Positions 10,285-20,753 of a stretch of DNA of 64,000 nt are shown here, piece after piece. The DNA comes from Anastrepha obliqua (taxonomy: Eukaryota > Arthropoda > Insecta > Diptera > Tephritidae), in NCBI RefSeq assembly GCF_027943255.1, contig NC_072892.1, positions 18,437,792-18,501,791 on the forward strand, written 5' to 3'. The notes under the pieces are model-generated. The model saw only the letters and a list, made by a program, of their open reading frames with translations, was not told the origin of the DNA and did not search any database. Each line of letters starts with the position of its first letter. The stretch's first letter is position 1. Position numbers and translations under genes: made by a program.

Positions 10285-11400
10285 GTGAAAATGAAGTCTT
10301 CTAGAGAAATAAGAATATCTCTTAACATACGCAAGTCGAGAACAAAAAAGCGCAAAAATGTTTTTAATCCAAAAACAGCTGAAACGGATGAAAGTAGTTT
10401 CAGTGCCTTGGCGAAAAAATTTAAAGAACAAGCGGCAATCTCAGTCCCGCGTGATCCGACTGTTGAGTATCGCATTTTATATTTTATAACAGTGTTTGCA
10501 GCAATTTCTGTGCATGTGAAATGTAAGATCTGTGACGGAAATATTAAGTTTCAAACTGCTCCTGAACGAGGACTTGGTTTTAAAATTGTTAAGAGAGTTA
10601 AGAGACGTAACATAAATTCTAGTCCTTTTATCGCGCACTCTTATGAAATACATCGACGATTTTTGAGAGTCATGAGAGTTCTCGGATTAGGGTTAAAAGG
10701 TGCAGTAAAATTTTGTGGATTAATGGACATGCGAGCTTTGGTATCACAGCCCACTTATGTAAAAAACACTGCAGTGTAAAAACAGCCACTGAAAAACTTT
10801 TTCAACAGGCTGAAGAAAAAAATTTGACTTCCGAACATCAAGGTGATGAACATTTGACAGAATTAACTGTATCTGGCGATGACATATGGAAAAAGCGAGG
10901 GTTTAATTCCTTGTACGGTGAGACATCATTGATCGGATACTATTCTGGTTGATATTATTTTAAAAAGTGCCTACTGCAAACAGTGTACAACTTGGAGGAA
11001 GAAAATCGATACCGATGAATGGTATGCCGAACATAAAAATACTTGCACTGCAAATCATTCAGGTGCTTCTGGGAAAATGGAAGTAGATTCAGTCGTCGAA
11101 ATGTACCAACGTTCATTGGAATAACTTGGAGTCATGTACAAAAATTTTATCGGAGACGGTGACTCCAGTGAAAAAAGAATGCATTGGACACGTACAGAAA
11201 CGAATGGGCACGCGACTCCGAGATTGTGTTAAAAAAAATGTTGAAACAGTTGAAAACAAAAAAGGGAAAAAAACTCTCGGTGGAAAAGGCAAACTTACTG
11301 GAAAGATGATCGATAAGTTGACAGTTTATTATGGCTTAGCAATAAGAAGAAATTGTTATTCCGTTGAAATAAAAAGTGCGTGTAGCGTAGTACACATAAC
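10285..11400 (+). pseudogene. Decayed 'Mutator-like/Kolobok' transposase
   Basis: From 10285 the protein begins MKMKSSREIRISLNIRKSRT, a Lys/Arg-rich leader, then VEYRILYFITVFAAISVHVK with a CKICDG zinc-type motif. It continues with SSPFIAHSYEIHRRFLRVMR, VLGLGLKGAVKFCGLMDM and, in shifted frames, LTVSGDDIWKKRGFNSLYG (about 10866-10925) and KKECIGHVQKRMGTRLRDC (about 11170-11230). These blocks occur in this order in a transposase-like family common in arthropod genomes and usually annotated 'Mutator-like transposase'. One more block, LPEDVAQAILPIYTDLSN-like, lies at 12250-12310. The gene has at least four frameshifts and a large insertion, so it is inactive. The second half of the zinc motif is not visible. 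Confidence 0.7.
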
Positions 11401-12040
11401 AGAAGTGAAACTTTCAAGGCAGACAAAGAAAGAGGGAGAGCCGAGAGAGAATGAGAGAGAGAGAGAGAGAGAGAGAAAGAATATATATCTAAATAAATTC
11501 ACAACATTTGCAGAGAATACAAATCGGCAAAACTTACAAGAAACTGAGAAGGGTCGGCGGACACAAACCGTGGCAACAACGCGCACTACTCCGAGCGCTT
11601 ATCACCTGCACATACGCAACGATTCCAGGACTGCAGCAACGGCACAAATTACCGCAAGCCAATACCAATAAATACGACACCGGAATGGATAGCATTTTAT
11701 AGTACGTACAAGCACTAGCCAGGAAACGGAAGTAAGTGCCAAAAAGTACTTAGCAAAAAAAAACAAAAAAAGCCAAAAAACTTGGGACCAAAAAACGCCC
11801 CAAACAGTAGGCACCAAGGAAATATAACGCCAAAAAGTAGACACCAAAAATATATTTCCTACAAGTTTGCACCAACAAACAGGCGCCAAAAAGTAGGCAG
11901 TGTTATTTCTCACTAAAAATTAGCAACCACAAGGAAAAACACAGGAAAAATTGCCTAAAGTGCATCTAAGATTTATATAAGGTATAGCTCTCTCTTTCCT
12001 TTTCCTCTACGTTATATTTTTTTTCTCTCTCGCGGAACGA
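11385..12040 (+). other. Foreign insertion inside the transposase: GA repeat plus AAAAAGTAGGCACC-type repeats
   Basis: This segment separates two transposase pieces. It holds a GA microsatellite (about 11443-11476) and, at 11733-11905, several imperfect repeats of a motif like GCCAAAAAGTAGGCACCAA. The short frames 11126-11671 and 12043-12249 have no clear domain. It may be the 5' part of an LTR retroelement, but I cannot define LTR ends or a primer-binding site, so its nature is open. Confidence 0.4.
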
Positions 12041-12486
12041 AAATGCCCAAAACGTTGCATGGCCTTGAAATTTTATTCTCCATTCTCGCTCGTCCATCGA
12101 CGCCTAAGAAGTTTCATTTCAAAAATGTATATAACATATATATTGTTCAACTGACGAAAAATCTTAATACGTTAAGTGCCCACACGGACCAAACTCATGT
12201 TGCAGCTGCCAATCAGTTATCCACTTTGGAACATGAATATGAGCTATAACCAGAAGATGTTGCTCAGGCTATACTTCCGATTTATACAGATCTAAGCAAT
12301 GAGAATTTATTAGAAAGATATGTAGCTGGTTTTAACCTATGTAAAGTGCTTTTCAAACTTTAAACGCTTTTTTTTTCAAAATGGTGTTTTCAAAGTCGGT
12401 GGCCAACATTGCTCGAAAACGGCTAAACCGATTAGTTTCAAATTTTAATACGAGCTTCTTGAATATATGTATTTTTTAGTAATTAA

Positions 12487-13208
12487 GGGGACAGATACCT
12501 GTAAAATTTCGAAATTTTTTTTTTATTTAATATAATCCTTTAAGAATATGTCACAAAATTTTTAGAACGTAAATTTAAGTATTTCTTATATAATGGATCG
12601 TCAACTGTGACGACTCTATTCTTTGCGTTCGAGCGCTGGGAGAGGTACAGTTACGTTGCCGACTTTAGACGCCTTTTTCTCAAAACTATATTTTCAGAAT
12701 TGCCGTAAACGATAACTTGAAAAGTTATTGACCAATCTCCCTGAAATTTGGATACATCTTTTTTATGATATTATTTTCTAAGTGGATTTACAAGTTTTCG
12801 AAAATTTTTCGAAAAAATATTTTTTTTCTAAGCAAAAATAGTAGGAAAATTCGCCCAATAATAAATTTTTTTTTTGAAGGATTTTATTCCGCGAATTTTT
12901 TATCCATTTTTTTAATTCATATAGAAATTATGACATTAATAATCAAAAACATGTTTGGTTTTTTGTATTCAGGTCACTGACGCCGATGCTACAATGCCCG
13001 CCGATTGAGAAGCCCCGCTGCGACCTTCCTGGAATATTTGAGTATACATCCGCCATTTTAAATTATTAAAAAAAAAAAAACTTATATTATTTTAATGTAT
13101 AAATAAACTGTATGCCAATTTTGAAAAAAAAAATTCATTGACTTCTTCATTTTAAATAATTTTAATAAAACTCAGGGAAAATATGCCCGTTTACAGGTAT
13201 CTGTCCCC
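12487..13208. mobile_element. TTAA MITE, family A copy 1
   Basis: Begins GGGGACAGATACCTGTAAA after TTAA (12483-12486) and ends with TTTACAGGTATCTGTCCCC before TTAA (13209-13212). The terminal repeats are near-perfect and the target duplication is the tetranucleotide TTAA. The 722-bp interior has no coding capacity. A second copy in the same orientation lies at 38005-39477. It sits in the 3' part of the TTAA transposon starting at 9890, so it inserted later. Confidence 0.92.
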
Positions 13209-13212
13209 TTAA

Positions 13213-13888
13213 TCGAAGATTTTTTCTCACCAATAAATATTTTTTTTTATAAACAATTTAAGGCCGAAATTTGGTCAGAAATCGATCATTGTTTTGAGAA
13301 ACCGCCATTTTGTCAAAAAAATTTATTTACTACTATTTTCTTATTAACTATGTACTAGATTTAACATTACTTTAACGAAATCTGTTTGGTTTTTTAATTT
13401 GAGAGGATCCAGTTCAGAGATATAGCGGTCACCGCAAAACGACTTTTTTAAGAGGAGCTCCCGAGATCAGCTGTAGCGTAGCTCCTTTCCGAATAAATAT
13501 TTTTACTCGCTTTTTTCGGCTTTCTTACTTATATAACCACTTAATAAAGTAAGGCGTATGTATGTATGTAAAAATACTACTATTTTTATCTGATTGGCCC
13601 ACACCACTGAGGATCCCTAGAACTACTGATTTTTTTTTAGTTTAATTATGAAACAAACTAAATACATATTTGGTATTTGAAATATTTTTTGCGCAAATTT
13701 ATACAAGGAAACGTCAATTCAGTTGTGTAAGGTTTTAGTTCAAGTGAAATCATGAATTAACAGAAGGGTCGTCGAGTCATCTACGCATTTTGTTGTGACT
13801 CGTTTTGAATATTTGAACAAATCTTAATGCCTGCACCAAAAAAGCGGTCACACCTTTTCTGAAGCCAATTTACGTCATATTTACCTAA
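13213..13888. other. Probable transposon 3' UTR, then spacer
   Basis: The first about 280 bp probably continue the element interrupted at 12487. The rest is AT-rich with a short GTAT repeat near 13556-13568. No coding signature was found. Confidence 0.4.
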
Positions 13889-15176
13889 TATAAGGTTGGC
13901 CAAAAAGTCTTGCGGTATTTCCGCAAGCTTGTCTTTGCAAGCGCGTAGTTCTAGTTGTATTCGTCGCATCGGTTCACGCTAGAGCTTTTTGGAAAGCTCT
14001 TTTCACGTACTAACACGTGTTTGATTAATTGTTGTTTGCTTTTAGTCGTTCGTGAGTTATAGCGTCGCAAACATGGAGCAAAATAAAGAGAAAATACGGC
14101 ATATTTTACAGTACTACTACGATAAAGGCAAAAATGCATATCATGCTGCTAATAAAATTTGTGCAGTTTATGGACCTGATACAGTTTCCATTTCCACCGC
14201 ACAACGATGGTTTCAACGTTTTCGTTCTGGTGCAGAGGTGATCGAAGATGCGCCACGGTCCGGAAGGCCTGTCGTCAAAAATTGCGATAAAATCGCTGAA
14301 TTGATCGAAAGAGACCGGCATAGTAGCAGCCGTAGCATCGGCCAAGAGCTGGGCATGAGTCATCAAACCGTTATAAACCATTTGAAGAAGCTTGGATTCA
14401 AAAAGAAGCTCGATGTATGGGTGCCACACGACTTGACGCAAAAAAACATTTTTGCCCGTATGGATGCATGCGAATCGCTTCCGAATCGCAACAAAATCGA
14501 CCCGTTTTTGAAGCGGATGGTGACTAGCGATGAAAAGTGGGTCACTTACGACAACGTGAAGCGCAAACGGTCGTGGTCGAAAAGCGGTGAAGCTGCCCAG
14601 ACGGTGGCCAAGCCTGGATTGACGGCCAGGAAGGTTCTTCTGTGTGTTTGGTGGGATTGGCAGGGAATCATCCACTATGAGGTGCTCCCCTATGGCCAAA
14701 CGCTCGATTCGGACCTGTATTGCCAACAACTGGACCGCTTGAATGCAGCACTCATGCAGAAGAGGCCATCTTTGATCCACAAAGGCCGAATTGTCTTCCA
14801 TCAGGACAACGCCAGGCCACACACATCTTTGGTGACGCGCCAGAAGCTCCGGGAGCTCGGATGAGAGGTTCTTTTGCATCCACCGTATAGTCCGTATCTC
14901 GCACCAAGTGATTACCACCAATTTCTGTCCATGGCGAACGAGCTTGGTAGTCGGAAGTTGTCCACAAGAGAGTCCTGTGAAAATTGGCTCTCCGAGTTTT
15001 TTGACAATAGGGAAGCGAACTTCTATAAGAGGGGCATTATGAAGTTGGCATCTCGTTGGGAACTCGTCATCGAACAAAACGGCGCATATTTGACTTAAAT
15101 CGCATTATTATAACCAATTTTATGAACAATTGAAAATTCAATAAAAATACCGCAAGACTTCTTTGACAACCTTATA
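13889..15176 (+). mobile_element. mariner element (mellifera-type), near full length
   Basis: The ends read TATAAGGTTGGCCAAAAAG from 13889 and, reverse-complemented from 15176, TATAAGGTTGTCAAAGAAG, followed in both by GTCTTGCGGTATTT. At 1.29 kb it is the normal size for mariner. The interior is almost collinear with an intact transposase except for one stop codon. The protein resembles the mellifera subfamily seen in fruit flies and bees. It is the best-preserved mariner in the window in overall structure. Confidence 0.93.
14073..15098 (+). pseudogene. mariner transposase, one stop and a changed catalytic Asp
   Basis: The likely start is the ATG at 14073 (MEQNKEKIRHILQYYYDKGK), since 14052 would add seven residues not usual for the family. 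The order is: first helix-turn-helix (residues about 10-60), linker GRPVV (about 70), second helix-turn-helix (SSRSIGQELGMSHQTVINHL), WVPH linker, then the catalytic domain. The first Asp is in TSDEKWVTYDN and the second in FHQDNARPHT. The stop TGA at 14862-14864 replaces the Trp expected in LREL-G-W-EVL. Just after it, the third catalytic motif reads PPYSPYLAP where the family has PDLAP, so the third Asp is a Tyr (TAT). The frame then stays open to the usual C-terminus IEQNGAYLT. Two independent lesions make it inactive. Confidence 0.92.
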
Positions 15177-16107
15177 TATGACAATATTTTATTATGTCTT
15201 ATTTACTTGCCCTCCTTGTAGTTTGTGTCTTAGTTCATTCTTTTAATAAATGTTGGATCTGTGTGCGTGGCAAAATTACCCAAGACCTTACTTTCTACAC
15301 ACTAAACAAGCATTTCGTATTACATTTGTATATGTGAGTATGAAAGTATGTATGTGTTAAGTCCACATGAAAATAAATAGAAAATATAGGAAAAATTGTG
15401 TATCTGCAGGTGGGAATGTTACACCCTTGTCATTTCTAGAAACGTTTTGGTGTGTTTAACTATTGGCCATTTCCAATTGCTGTCTTTTAGCACTTCATTT
15501 GCGCCTTTTTTCATTGAGAAAAAGATTGGAAGACGGATACTTATCGCCATGGTCGGCATTTAATAATTGCAGGTACAACATACTCACACGTAGGTATGTA
15601 TATGAGTAGTTGTATATGTATGTGTGACTATCTAGAAGCGAATACTCATATGCTCAGTGGGAGTGGATTGGATATGCCAGGTTTTATCTTACCTTCCAAG
15701 TGAAAGTGAAATATTAGTTGTTATTTGTCAGTTTTGAGTGCGCCTTTGGCTAAAAGATAAAACATTTTTTGTTTTGTTTATGGATATTTCCGGAGAGGTA
15801 AGCCAAACACAGTGCTTGTTTTGCCTGTTGCGTAAGTACATATTACTATATTTTCTCCGTTCACTGGTGTTCATGGGTTGAAAATTCATTCATATGCGCA
15901 TTTGCAATGCATATCGAAGCTGCCTGTATATATGGAAGTGAAATTAAAATTTGAAAATTTAAGTTTGTCATAAAGGTGTTAGGCAAAGAAATTTAAATCG
16001 GTCGTGAGCTCAAAATTAATGAAACGAAATTATGTTAAAATATTATTGTGTAAGGGAAAAATGGTGGCAATTTAAAGTTCATAATTTCTATTCTATATAA
16101 ATGAAAG
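15177..16107. other. No gene seen; AT-rich spacer
   Basis: Contains short TATG microsatellites (about 15335-15355 and 15590-15630). No family motif, inverted repeat or RNA gene was recognised. Confidence 0.5.
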
Positions 16108-16221
16108 TAACGGGTGATCAATTAAGAGGAGTTTTTTTCATTTGCGTTTTTTTTACAGATCGCGCGCGAGTTGTGGCAAACTGTCATCGTGGATTTGTTG
16201 AACAGCGTTTGGCATTTCATC

Positions 16222-17904
16222 ATGGAAAGACTCACACCGCAACAACGTCTACAAAAAATTTGTATTTTTCTCTTGTGAGATCAAACCTCGAATATTGCAG
16301 CATCATTTGGGATCCATTCTATATGGGTTCATCTTTAAGAATTGAGAAGGTTCAAAAACGTTTCACTCGATTTGCTATTCATTCTCTTCGTTGGCCTTGC
16401 AGTTTGCCTGCATATAAAAGTAGATGTCTTTTGTTAGCATTGCCAACTTTAGAAATGCGGAGAAAAACTTCATCGGTAATGTTTATAAGAGACATAGTTA
16501 CGAATCATATCAAATGTCACTTCTTGCTGGAGCTAATACTCTTTAATTGTCCCACTCGTAACCTAAGACTCAGCAATATGTTCCATTTACCTTATCACAA
16601 GACCAATTTTAGTCGAAATGAACCGCTCACTCGTTGTATAAGACAGTCTAACCAATTATGCAAACATTTGGATATATTCTCTAACTCACGAGAGACTTTC
16701 AAATCAAGACTTAATCTGAAGATACACTTTTTGAATTGTACCTAATGTATCTCACAGTATTGTTTACCATAAATTATATTTAAGCTTTAATATTAGTAAT
16801 CTATTTAAGTTATACTTTAATTGATGAATAAATAAATAAATAAATAAATAAATTGTTCAACTGTATTATGAAAATCAGCGTTCTGTGACAAATGTTTTTC
16901 GTGCGCTTAGACCGCATTATGGTCAACATAATCGGCCTGCCTTAAACACTATTCGACATACCATCAACAAATTTGAATCCGAATATTCATTGGTGGATAA
17001 TTCTCGACCGAATAGACCACGTCCAGCAAGAAGCATTGAGAATATAGCGGCAGTAGCAGAGAGTGTACGTGAAAACCGCGATGAATCGATTCGGCACCGT
17101 TCTCAGCAACTTGGACTGTCGTATGGAACAACTTGGTCAATTTTACGGAAGGATCTTCATTTAAAAGCATACAAAATACAGCTCGTACAAGAACTAAAGC
17201 CAAATGACCTTCCTGCACGTCACCGTTTTGCTGATTGGGCTCTTGAAAAGATTGAAGAAGATCCGCTGTTTTCGAGCAAAATTTTGTTCAGCGATGAGGC
17301 GCATTTCTGGCTCAATGGTTACGTCAATAAGCAAAATTGCCGTATTTGGGATGAAGAGCAACCAGAACAGGTTCAAGAGCTACCTTTACACCCAGAGAAA
17401 ACAACGGTCTGGTGTGGTTTATGGGCTGGTGGAATCATCGGTCCATATTTTTTCAAAAATGATGATGGCCGCAACGTAACTGTGAATGGTGCTCGCTACC
17501 GTACCATGATATCGGACTTTTTGCTACCTGAAATTGAATCTAATGATCTCTACGACATTTGGTTTCAACAAGACGGAGCCACTTGCCATACAGCTCGTGA
17601 AACAATGACTTTATTGAGAAGTCATTTCGGAGAGCAGCTGATTTCACGTTTAGGACCTGTGAGTTGGCCACCAAGATCTTGTGATATCACACCTTTGAAC
17701 TTTTTTCTTTGGGGATTCGTGAAGTCCAAGGTCTATGCTGATAAACCAGCTACGATTGAAGCTCTGGAAGCCAACATTACGCGTGTTATTCACGACATAC
17801 CAGTCGAAATGCTCGAACGAGTGATTGAAAATTGGACCTTCAGAATGGACCACCTTAAGCGTAGTTGCGGCCAACATTTGAATGAAGTCATATTCAAAAA
17901 GTAA
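16222..17904 (+). pseudogene. Tc1/mariner-like transposase split by a LINE; 339-codon open remainder
   Basis: The gene begins at ATG 16222 with MERLTPQQRLQ, is interrupted by a LINE, and resumes at about 16850 with IVQLYYENQRSVTNVFRALR. From the internal Met at 16885 to 17904 the frame is open for 339 codons. It shows a helix-turn-helix (RHRSQQLGLSYGTTWSILRK), the first catalytic motif LFSDEAHFWLNGYVNKQN, the second IWFQQDGATCHT, and the third in WPPRSCDITPLNFFLWG. All three Asp positions are present. The LNF in the third motif is usually LDF in relatives. Only the DNA-binding N-terminus is broken, so a truncated protein could in principle be made, but nothing shows expression. Confidence 0.88.
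16252..16850 (+). mobile_element. 5'-truncated LINE (CR1/Jockey-group) inserted in the transposase
   Basis: The insertion starts at the RT-end motif NLYFSLVRSNLEYCSIIWDP and continues without a stop to 16742 through RIEKVQKRFTRFAIHSL and LPTLEMRRKTSSVMFIRDI, ending with KIHFLNCT. A 3' UTR of about 100 bp and a tail of AAAT/AATA repeats follow (about 16833-16855). No palm domain remains. The reading frame is intact, suggesting a fairly recent insertion. A second copy of the same family is at 26560-27064, minus strand. Target duplication is at most a few A residues and could not be resolved. Confidence 0.87.
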
Positions 17905-18012
17905 ATGTCAAAGAATATCCTTTCAAATGATAAATAAAGGTTTTGAACATAATTTACATTTTTGTTTTTTTTAACTATTGAAAAAAGCACCTCATGATTG
18001 ATCACCCGTTAT

Positions 18013-18130
18013 ATACTCATACACTCCTCTCTTTCTCTCTCTCTGTCTTAGCTTCTGCGGTGGACCATAGCTTCATCAACAATCCTCCTCCAATTCAGTC
18101 TCTCTCTCTCTTGCCTGATACTCTCTTACT
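18013..18130. repeat. CT-rich microsatellite region
   Basis: TCTCTTTCTCTCTCTCT-type tracts at about 18026-18048 and 18098-18112 separate the transposon ending at 18011 from a mariner remnant. Confidence 0.7.
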
Positions 18131-19430
18131 CATACACCAGCTTGATCAAAAAGTTCGCATAGCAACCGTGAGGTGACGCTCTACGTCAACTGATTTGAGT
18201 GCTCTTTTTCTTTTGTTAGGTTGCCACGTCTGTGATTAGCGCTCCTACCAAAATTTTATCGCAATTGCTTGAAATTTCTATTGACAACGAGTTCGAATTA
18301 AATTTTTCGTTAAAAGCGTATTCAATCAAATGAAATATTGGGAAACTTCAAGACATTATGGTTAATGATTTGGGTTTGCTTAACATGGCTGTAAAGTTGG
18401 TCCCAAAGCATCTGAATTTCATGCAAAAAATACATGATTTCCAAGGCTGAATCCGACCCAACATCCCTCAAACTTATCATTACAGGAGACATAACGTGGG
18501 TTTATGAGTACAACATGCAATCCAGACATCAAGCGAGTGAGTGGAGAGCTCCGAAAGAACCAATACCTAAAAGCACGCCGTTTTCAGTCAAAAAAAAACG
18601 GTGCTCCCGGCTTTTGTGGATTACAATGGTACTGTCAGACAGTTGGTTAATGTTGGTTAATGGTTGTAAAGGGTTAAGGTGTGGCCCTTTAGCACTGCGA
18701 CCATATTGATCTATTGTGCACCCTATGCTGTCTATTGACTGTTAAGTATGCTTAGGAATTGTACCAGCTCCTTCTGAGGGAGTGATTGAAGGTCTTCATC
18801 TGTATGCATGAACTTGTTTAAAAACCTTTTCCTTCTATGCGTCAACCCCGGACATTCGATAATGAGATGTTCTATAGACTCCTCATCTTCGCAGCAGAAT
18901 CTGCAGGTGCTGGTGTTAGTTATGCCTAATTTATGTAAGAGTTTGTTGCAGGTAAAGTGACCCGTGAGGGGGCCTGTGAGAGTGCGAATGCTCTTTTTGT
19001 TTAACGTGAGGGCTATGTTAGCTCTTTTAGCGTTGAAACTTAGGAACTTTTTGGAGTGTCTAAGACCCTCTACATTGTTCCAATGCTGATTTAATAGAGT
19101 TTTGGCCCAGTATTTTACTTTTACTGTCAGACAGTTAATAAAGGCTCTTATTTGTAAATTTTACCATGAAAATTGTAACCTATTGTGTCTAGTACTAATA
19201 ATTATAATTTTTATCCTTGCTGTGTTATGATCGAATCATTAAATAAATAAACAAAATGTGGGCGTTATTAGAGGTTTACGTGAAGCAATTCGCCAAAAAA
19301 GAAAGAATTTGCGAGAAAACAACTCGTGGATTTTACACCCTTAAAACGCACAGTCGCACAGTTCTAAGATTATTCATGAATTTTTGACCAAAAGCGAATA
19401 CCATCCAACAGATATCAAATACATCTGATA
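18131..19430 (+). pseudogene. mariner transposase remnant split by LINE insertions
   Basis: The first half (about 18345-18640) reads MVNDLGLLNMAVKLVPKHLN then ITGDITWVYEYNMQSRHQAS and SEWRAPKEP, with the first catalytic Asp in TGD. After about 610 bp of other sequence the transposase resumes at 19258 with VIRGLREAIRQKRKNLREN, NSWIL and, near 19350, HEFLTKSEYHPTDIKYI. The second catalytic block is degraded (the HHDN region reads P-stop-N) and no third Asp or right terminal repeat was found. The interrupting material is an antisense LINE tail (18645-19121) plus a short plus-strand LINE tail ending in AAATAAATAAACAAA (19137-19255). Confidence 0.78.
18660..19121 (-). pseudogene. Jockey-like LINE C-terminal domain, frame intact
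   Basis: The minus-strand frame is open for about 140 codons without an ATG: VKYWAKTLLNQHWNNVEGLR, then RTLTGPLTGHFTCNKLLHKL, GITNTSTCRFCCEDEESIEH and LIIECPGLTHRRKRF, ending near 18720. This is the post-RNase H region of Jockey-group ORF2 with its C-x2-C ... H ... C zinc-knuckle. It is flanked by the exact 15-bp repeat TACTGTCAGACAGTT at 18630-18644 and 19122-19136, best read as a target-site duplication inside the mariner transposase. The element is severely 5' truncated. Confidence 0.82.
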
Positions 19431-19439
19431 TTTGTTTTT

Positions 19440-19800
19440 TGCGTTATGTATTTTTAAATCCGCTTTGCTGTCTTCAAATTCATAGTCGAAATCTTCTAGA
19501 CGATCTGCTGGATCCCAGCGTATACCTCTCTCCATTTTGAGTGCCGATGTCTGTACCGCATGAAGAACGATGTTAAGTGGTAAGGGGCATATCTGGCGTA
19601 TGTCTTTTTCAACTGGGATTCTTTAGCTGACCATCTGGCCTGGGATGACTTTGCAACTAGCCTTCATCAACCTTATTATGATAGGTTTGATGGCACGCCG
19701 CTGCATCTCATCGCTTTCCGCATTAAGCTGCGTTCTATGGGATCAAATGATTTTGCAAAATCAATAAATATAAGGTAGAGTGGGTATCGAGACTCATTTG
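19440..19800 (-). pseudogene. RTE-like reverse transcriptase fragment
   Basis: Minus-strand frames give YPLYLIFIDFAKSFDPIERS (RT motif A with its Asp), then DIRQICPLPLNIVLHAVQTS (the region usually written GVRQGCPLSP), and finally RGIRWDPA with LEDFDY where the FADD box should follow. The FADD catalytic box reads FDYEFE and is lost. Relative to the copy at 8233 this fragment covers the preceding part of the RT. Frameshifts separate all three blocks. Confidence 0.65.
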
Positions 19801-19851
19801 ATTGTTCAACGAATATGAGAGATCGTCACTAACAAACAAACTAACAAAAAC

Positions 19852-19966
19852 TTTTTTCCTTGTTCATTCCTCTCGGGAGCATAGAGCCTCGACAAGACTC
19901 AGTCTTACGTTACTTTCTTTAATCTATTTTGATTTCTGACAGGGTAGGTGATTAGCCTGCCGCTAC
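19852..19966 (-). repeat. SINE-like 3' tail fragment (copy 4)
   Basis: Read on the minus strand it runs from GTAGCGGCAGGCTAATCACC to CTCCCGAGAGGAATGAACAA followed by GG and an oligo-A. It matches the 3' part of the copies at 43351, 46523 and 53380, and ends like the LINE at 9115-9165. It is 5' truncated to about 115 bp. Confidence 0.8.
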
Positions 19967-20753
19967 AAAAAACATAACCACATCTACATAAATTCCTTTA
20001 GGCCGTTACAAAAATCCGTTTTGCAAAGAAATTTATAATATCTTAGTAAAAATAAGCGCTGGAAGTGCTAATCAATTTTCCTGCCCTAAATCTGGTAGGG
20101 AAACACGTGGCCGCCGCCTTGGCGCTCAGACTCAAAAGTATGGCGCTATGGAAAGACTGGTGGTTTGGCCACGCTTCCATTTTGCACTCTCTGAATAGTC
20201 ACAAACAAGAAATAGACTACTTTACTCTTAGACTCACCTTCGAAAAGCTCTTCAAGACGAGCATACCGTCAAGAAAGGAGTGGAAGACACCAAGGCCATG
20301 GAGAAGGGGAGAATTAAATTTTTATACAGACGGTTCCAAGCTAGACGATAAGGTTGGTTATGGAGTTTTCTCGAAGGCATTGTACTGGAACTATCCGTTC
20401 GACTACCAGACTACTGCAGCGTCTATCTATAAAAGAAGGGGTTCTAGCTATAAAAGAAGTGGCTACATATCTAAACACGCATGCCGTAACAAAAACTACT
20501 ATAAATATCTTCTCGGATAGCCAAGCGGCCATCAAATCAATGAATGCGGTTATACTCAGATCGAAGGTTGCACAGAAATACCGGGCAGCCCTAAATGATA
20601 TTAGTGCCATATTCAAGGTCAGACTCATTTGGGTTCCGCGGCACAGAAATATTGCGGGAAACTGTAAAGCTTATGACCTAGCCAAAAAAGGTACTGCTCT
20701 TCAACTGCTCAGTGATAAAAGTACAATTGGCCATGGCTACAAGTAAACTAATA

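Larger units (their letters stand above)
9890..13490 (+). mobile_element. TTAA-targeting DNA transposon remnant (Kolobok/Mutator-like transposase)
   Basis: The left end is TTAA followed by GGGGTATGGTACAGTTA (9886 on), then an AT-rich zone resembling the sub-terminal zones of the TTAA MITEs at 12487, 31417 and 38005. The interior carries a decayed transposase (10285-11400, resuming at 12240-12345). I could not find a matching right inverted repeat. The sequence 12345-12486 and 13213-13490 resembles the UTR of such elements, so the right boundary given is approximate. It is interrupted by foreign sequence at about 11385-12040 and by a MITE at 12487-13208. The superfamily name is inference from the TTAA target and the protein type. 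Confidence 0.55.
16108..18011 (+). mobile_element. Tc1/mariner-superfamily element with ACGGGTGATCA ends
   Basis: The left end TAACGGGTGATCAATTAAGA (16108) and right end, reverse-complemented from 18011, TAACGGGTGATCAATCATGA form inverted repeats bounded by TA. Without the LINE inserted at about 16252-16850 the element would be about 1.3 kb, the usual size. It carries a long, open transposase frame. Related but distinct elements occur at 24399, 30589 and 35824; all share the FVNKQNC/YVNKQNC and WCGLW signatures. Confidence 0.93.

Noticed and set aside
12483..13212. piggyBac MITE assignment based on TTAA
   Set aside because: TTAA alone is not specific. The G-run termini and the non-piggyBac transposase at 10285 argue for another TTAA-targeting group.
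14106..15077. 323-codon minus-strand open frame
   Set aside because: It is the antisense of the mariner transposase at 14073-15098 and has no family signature of its own.
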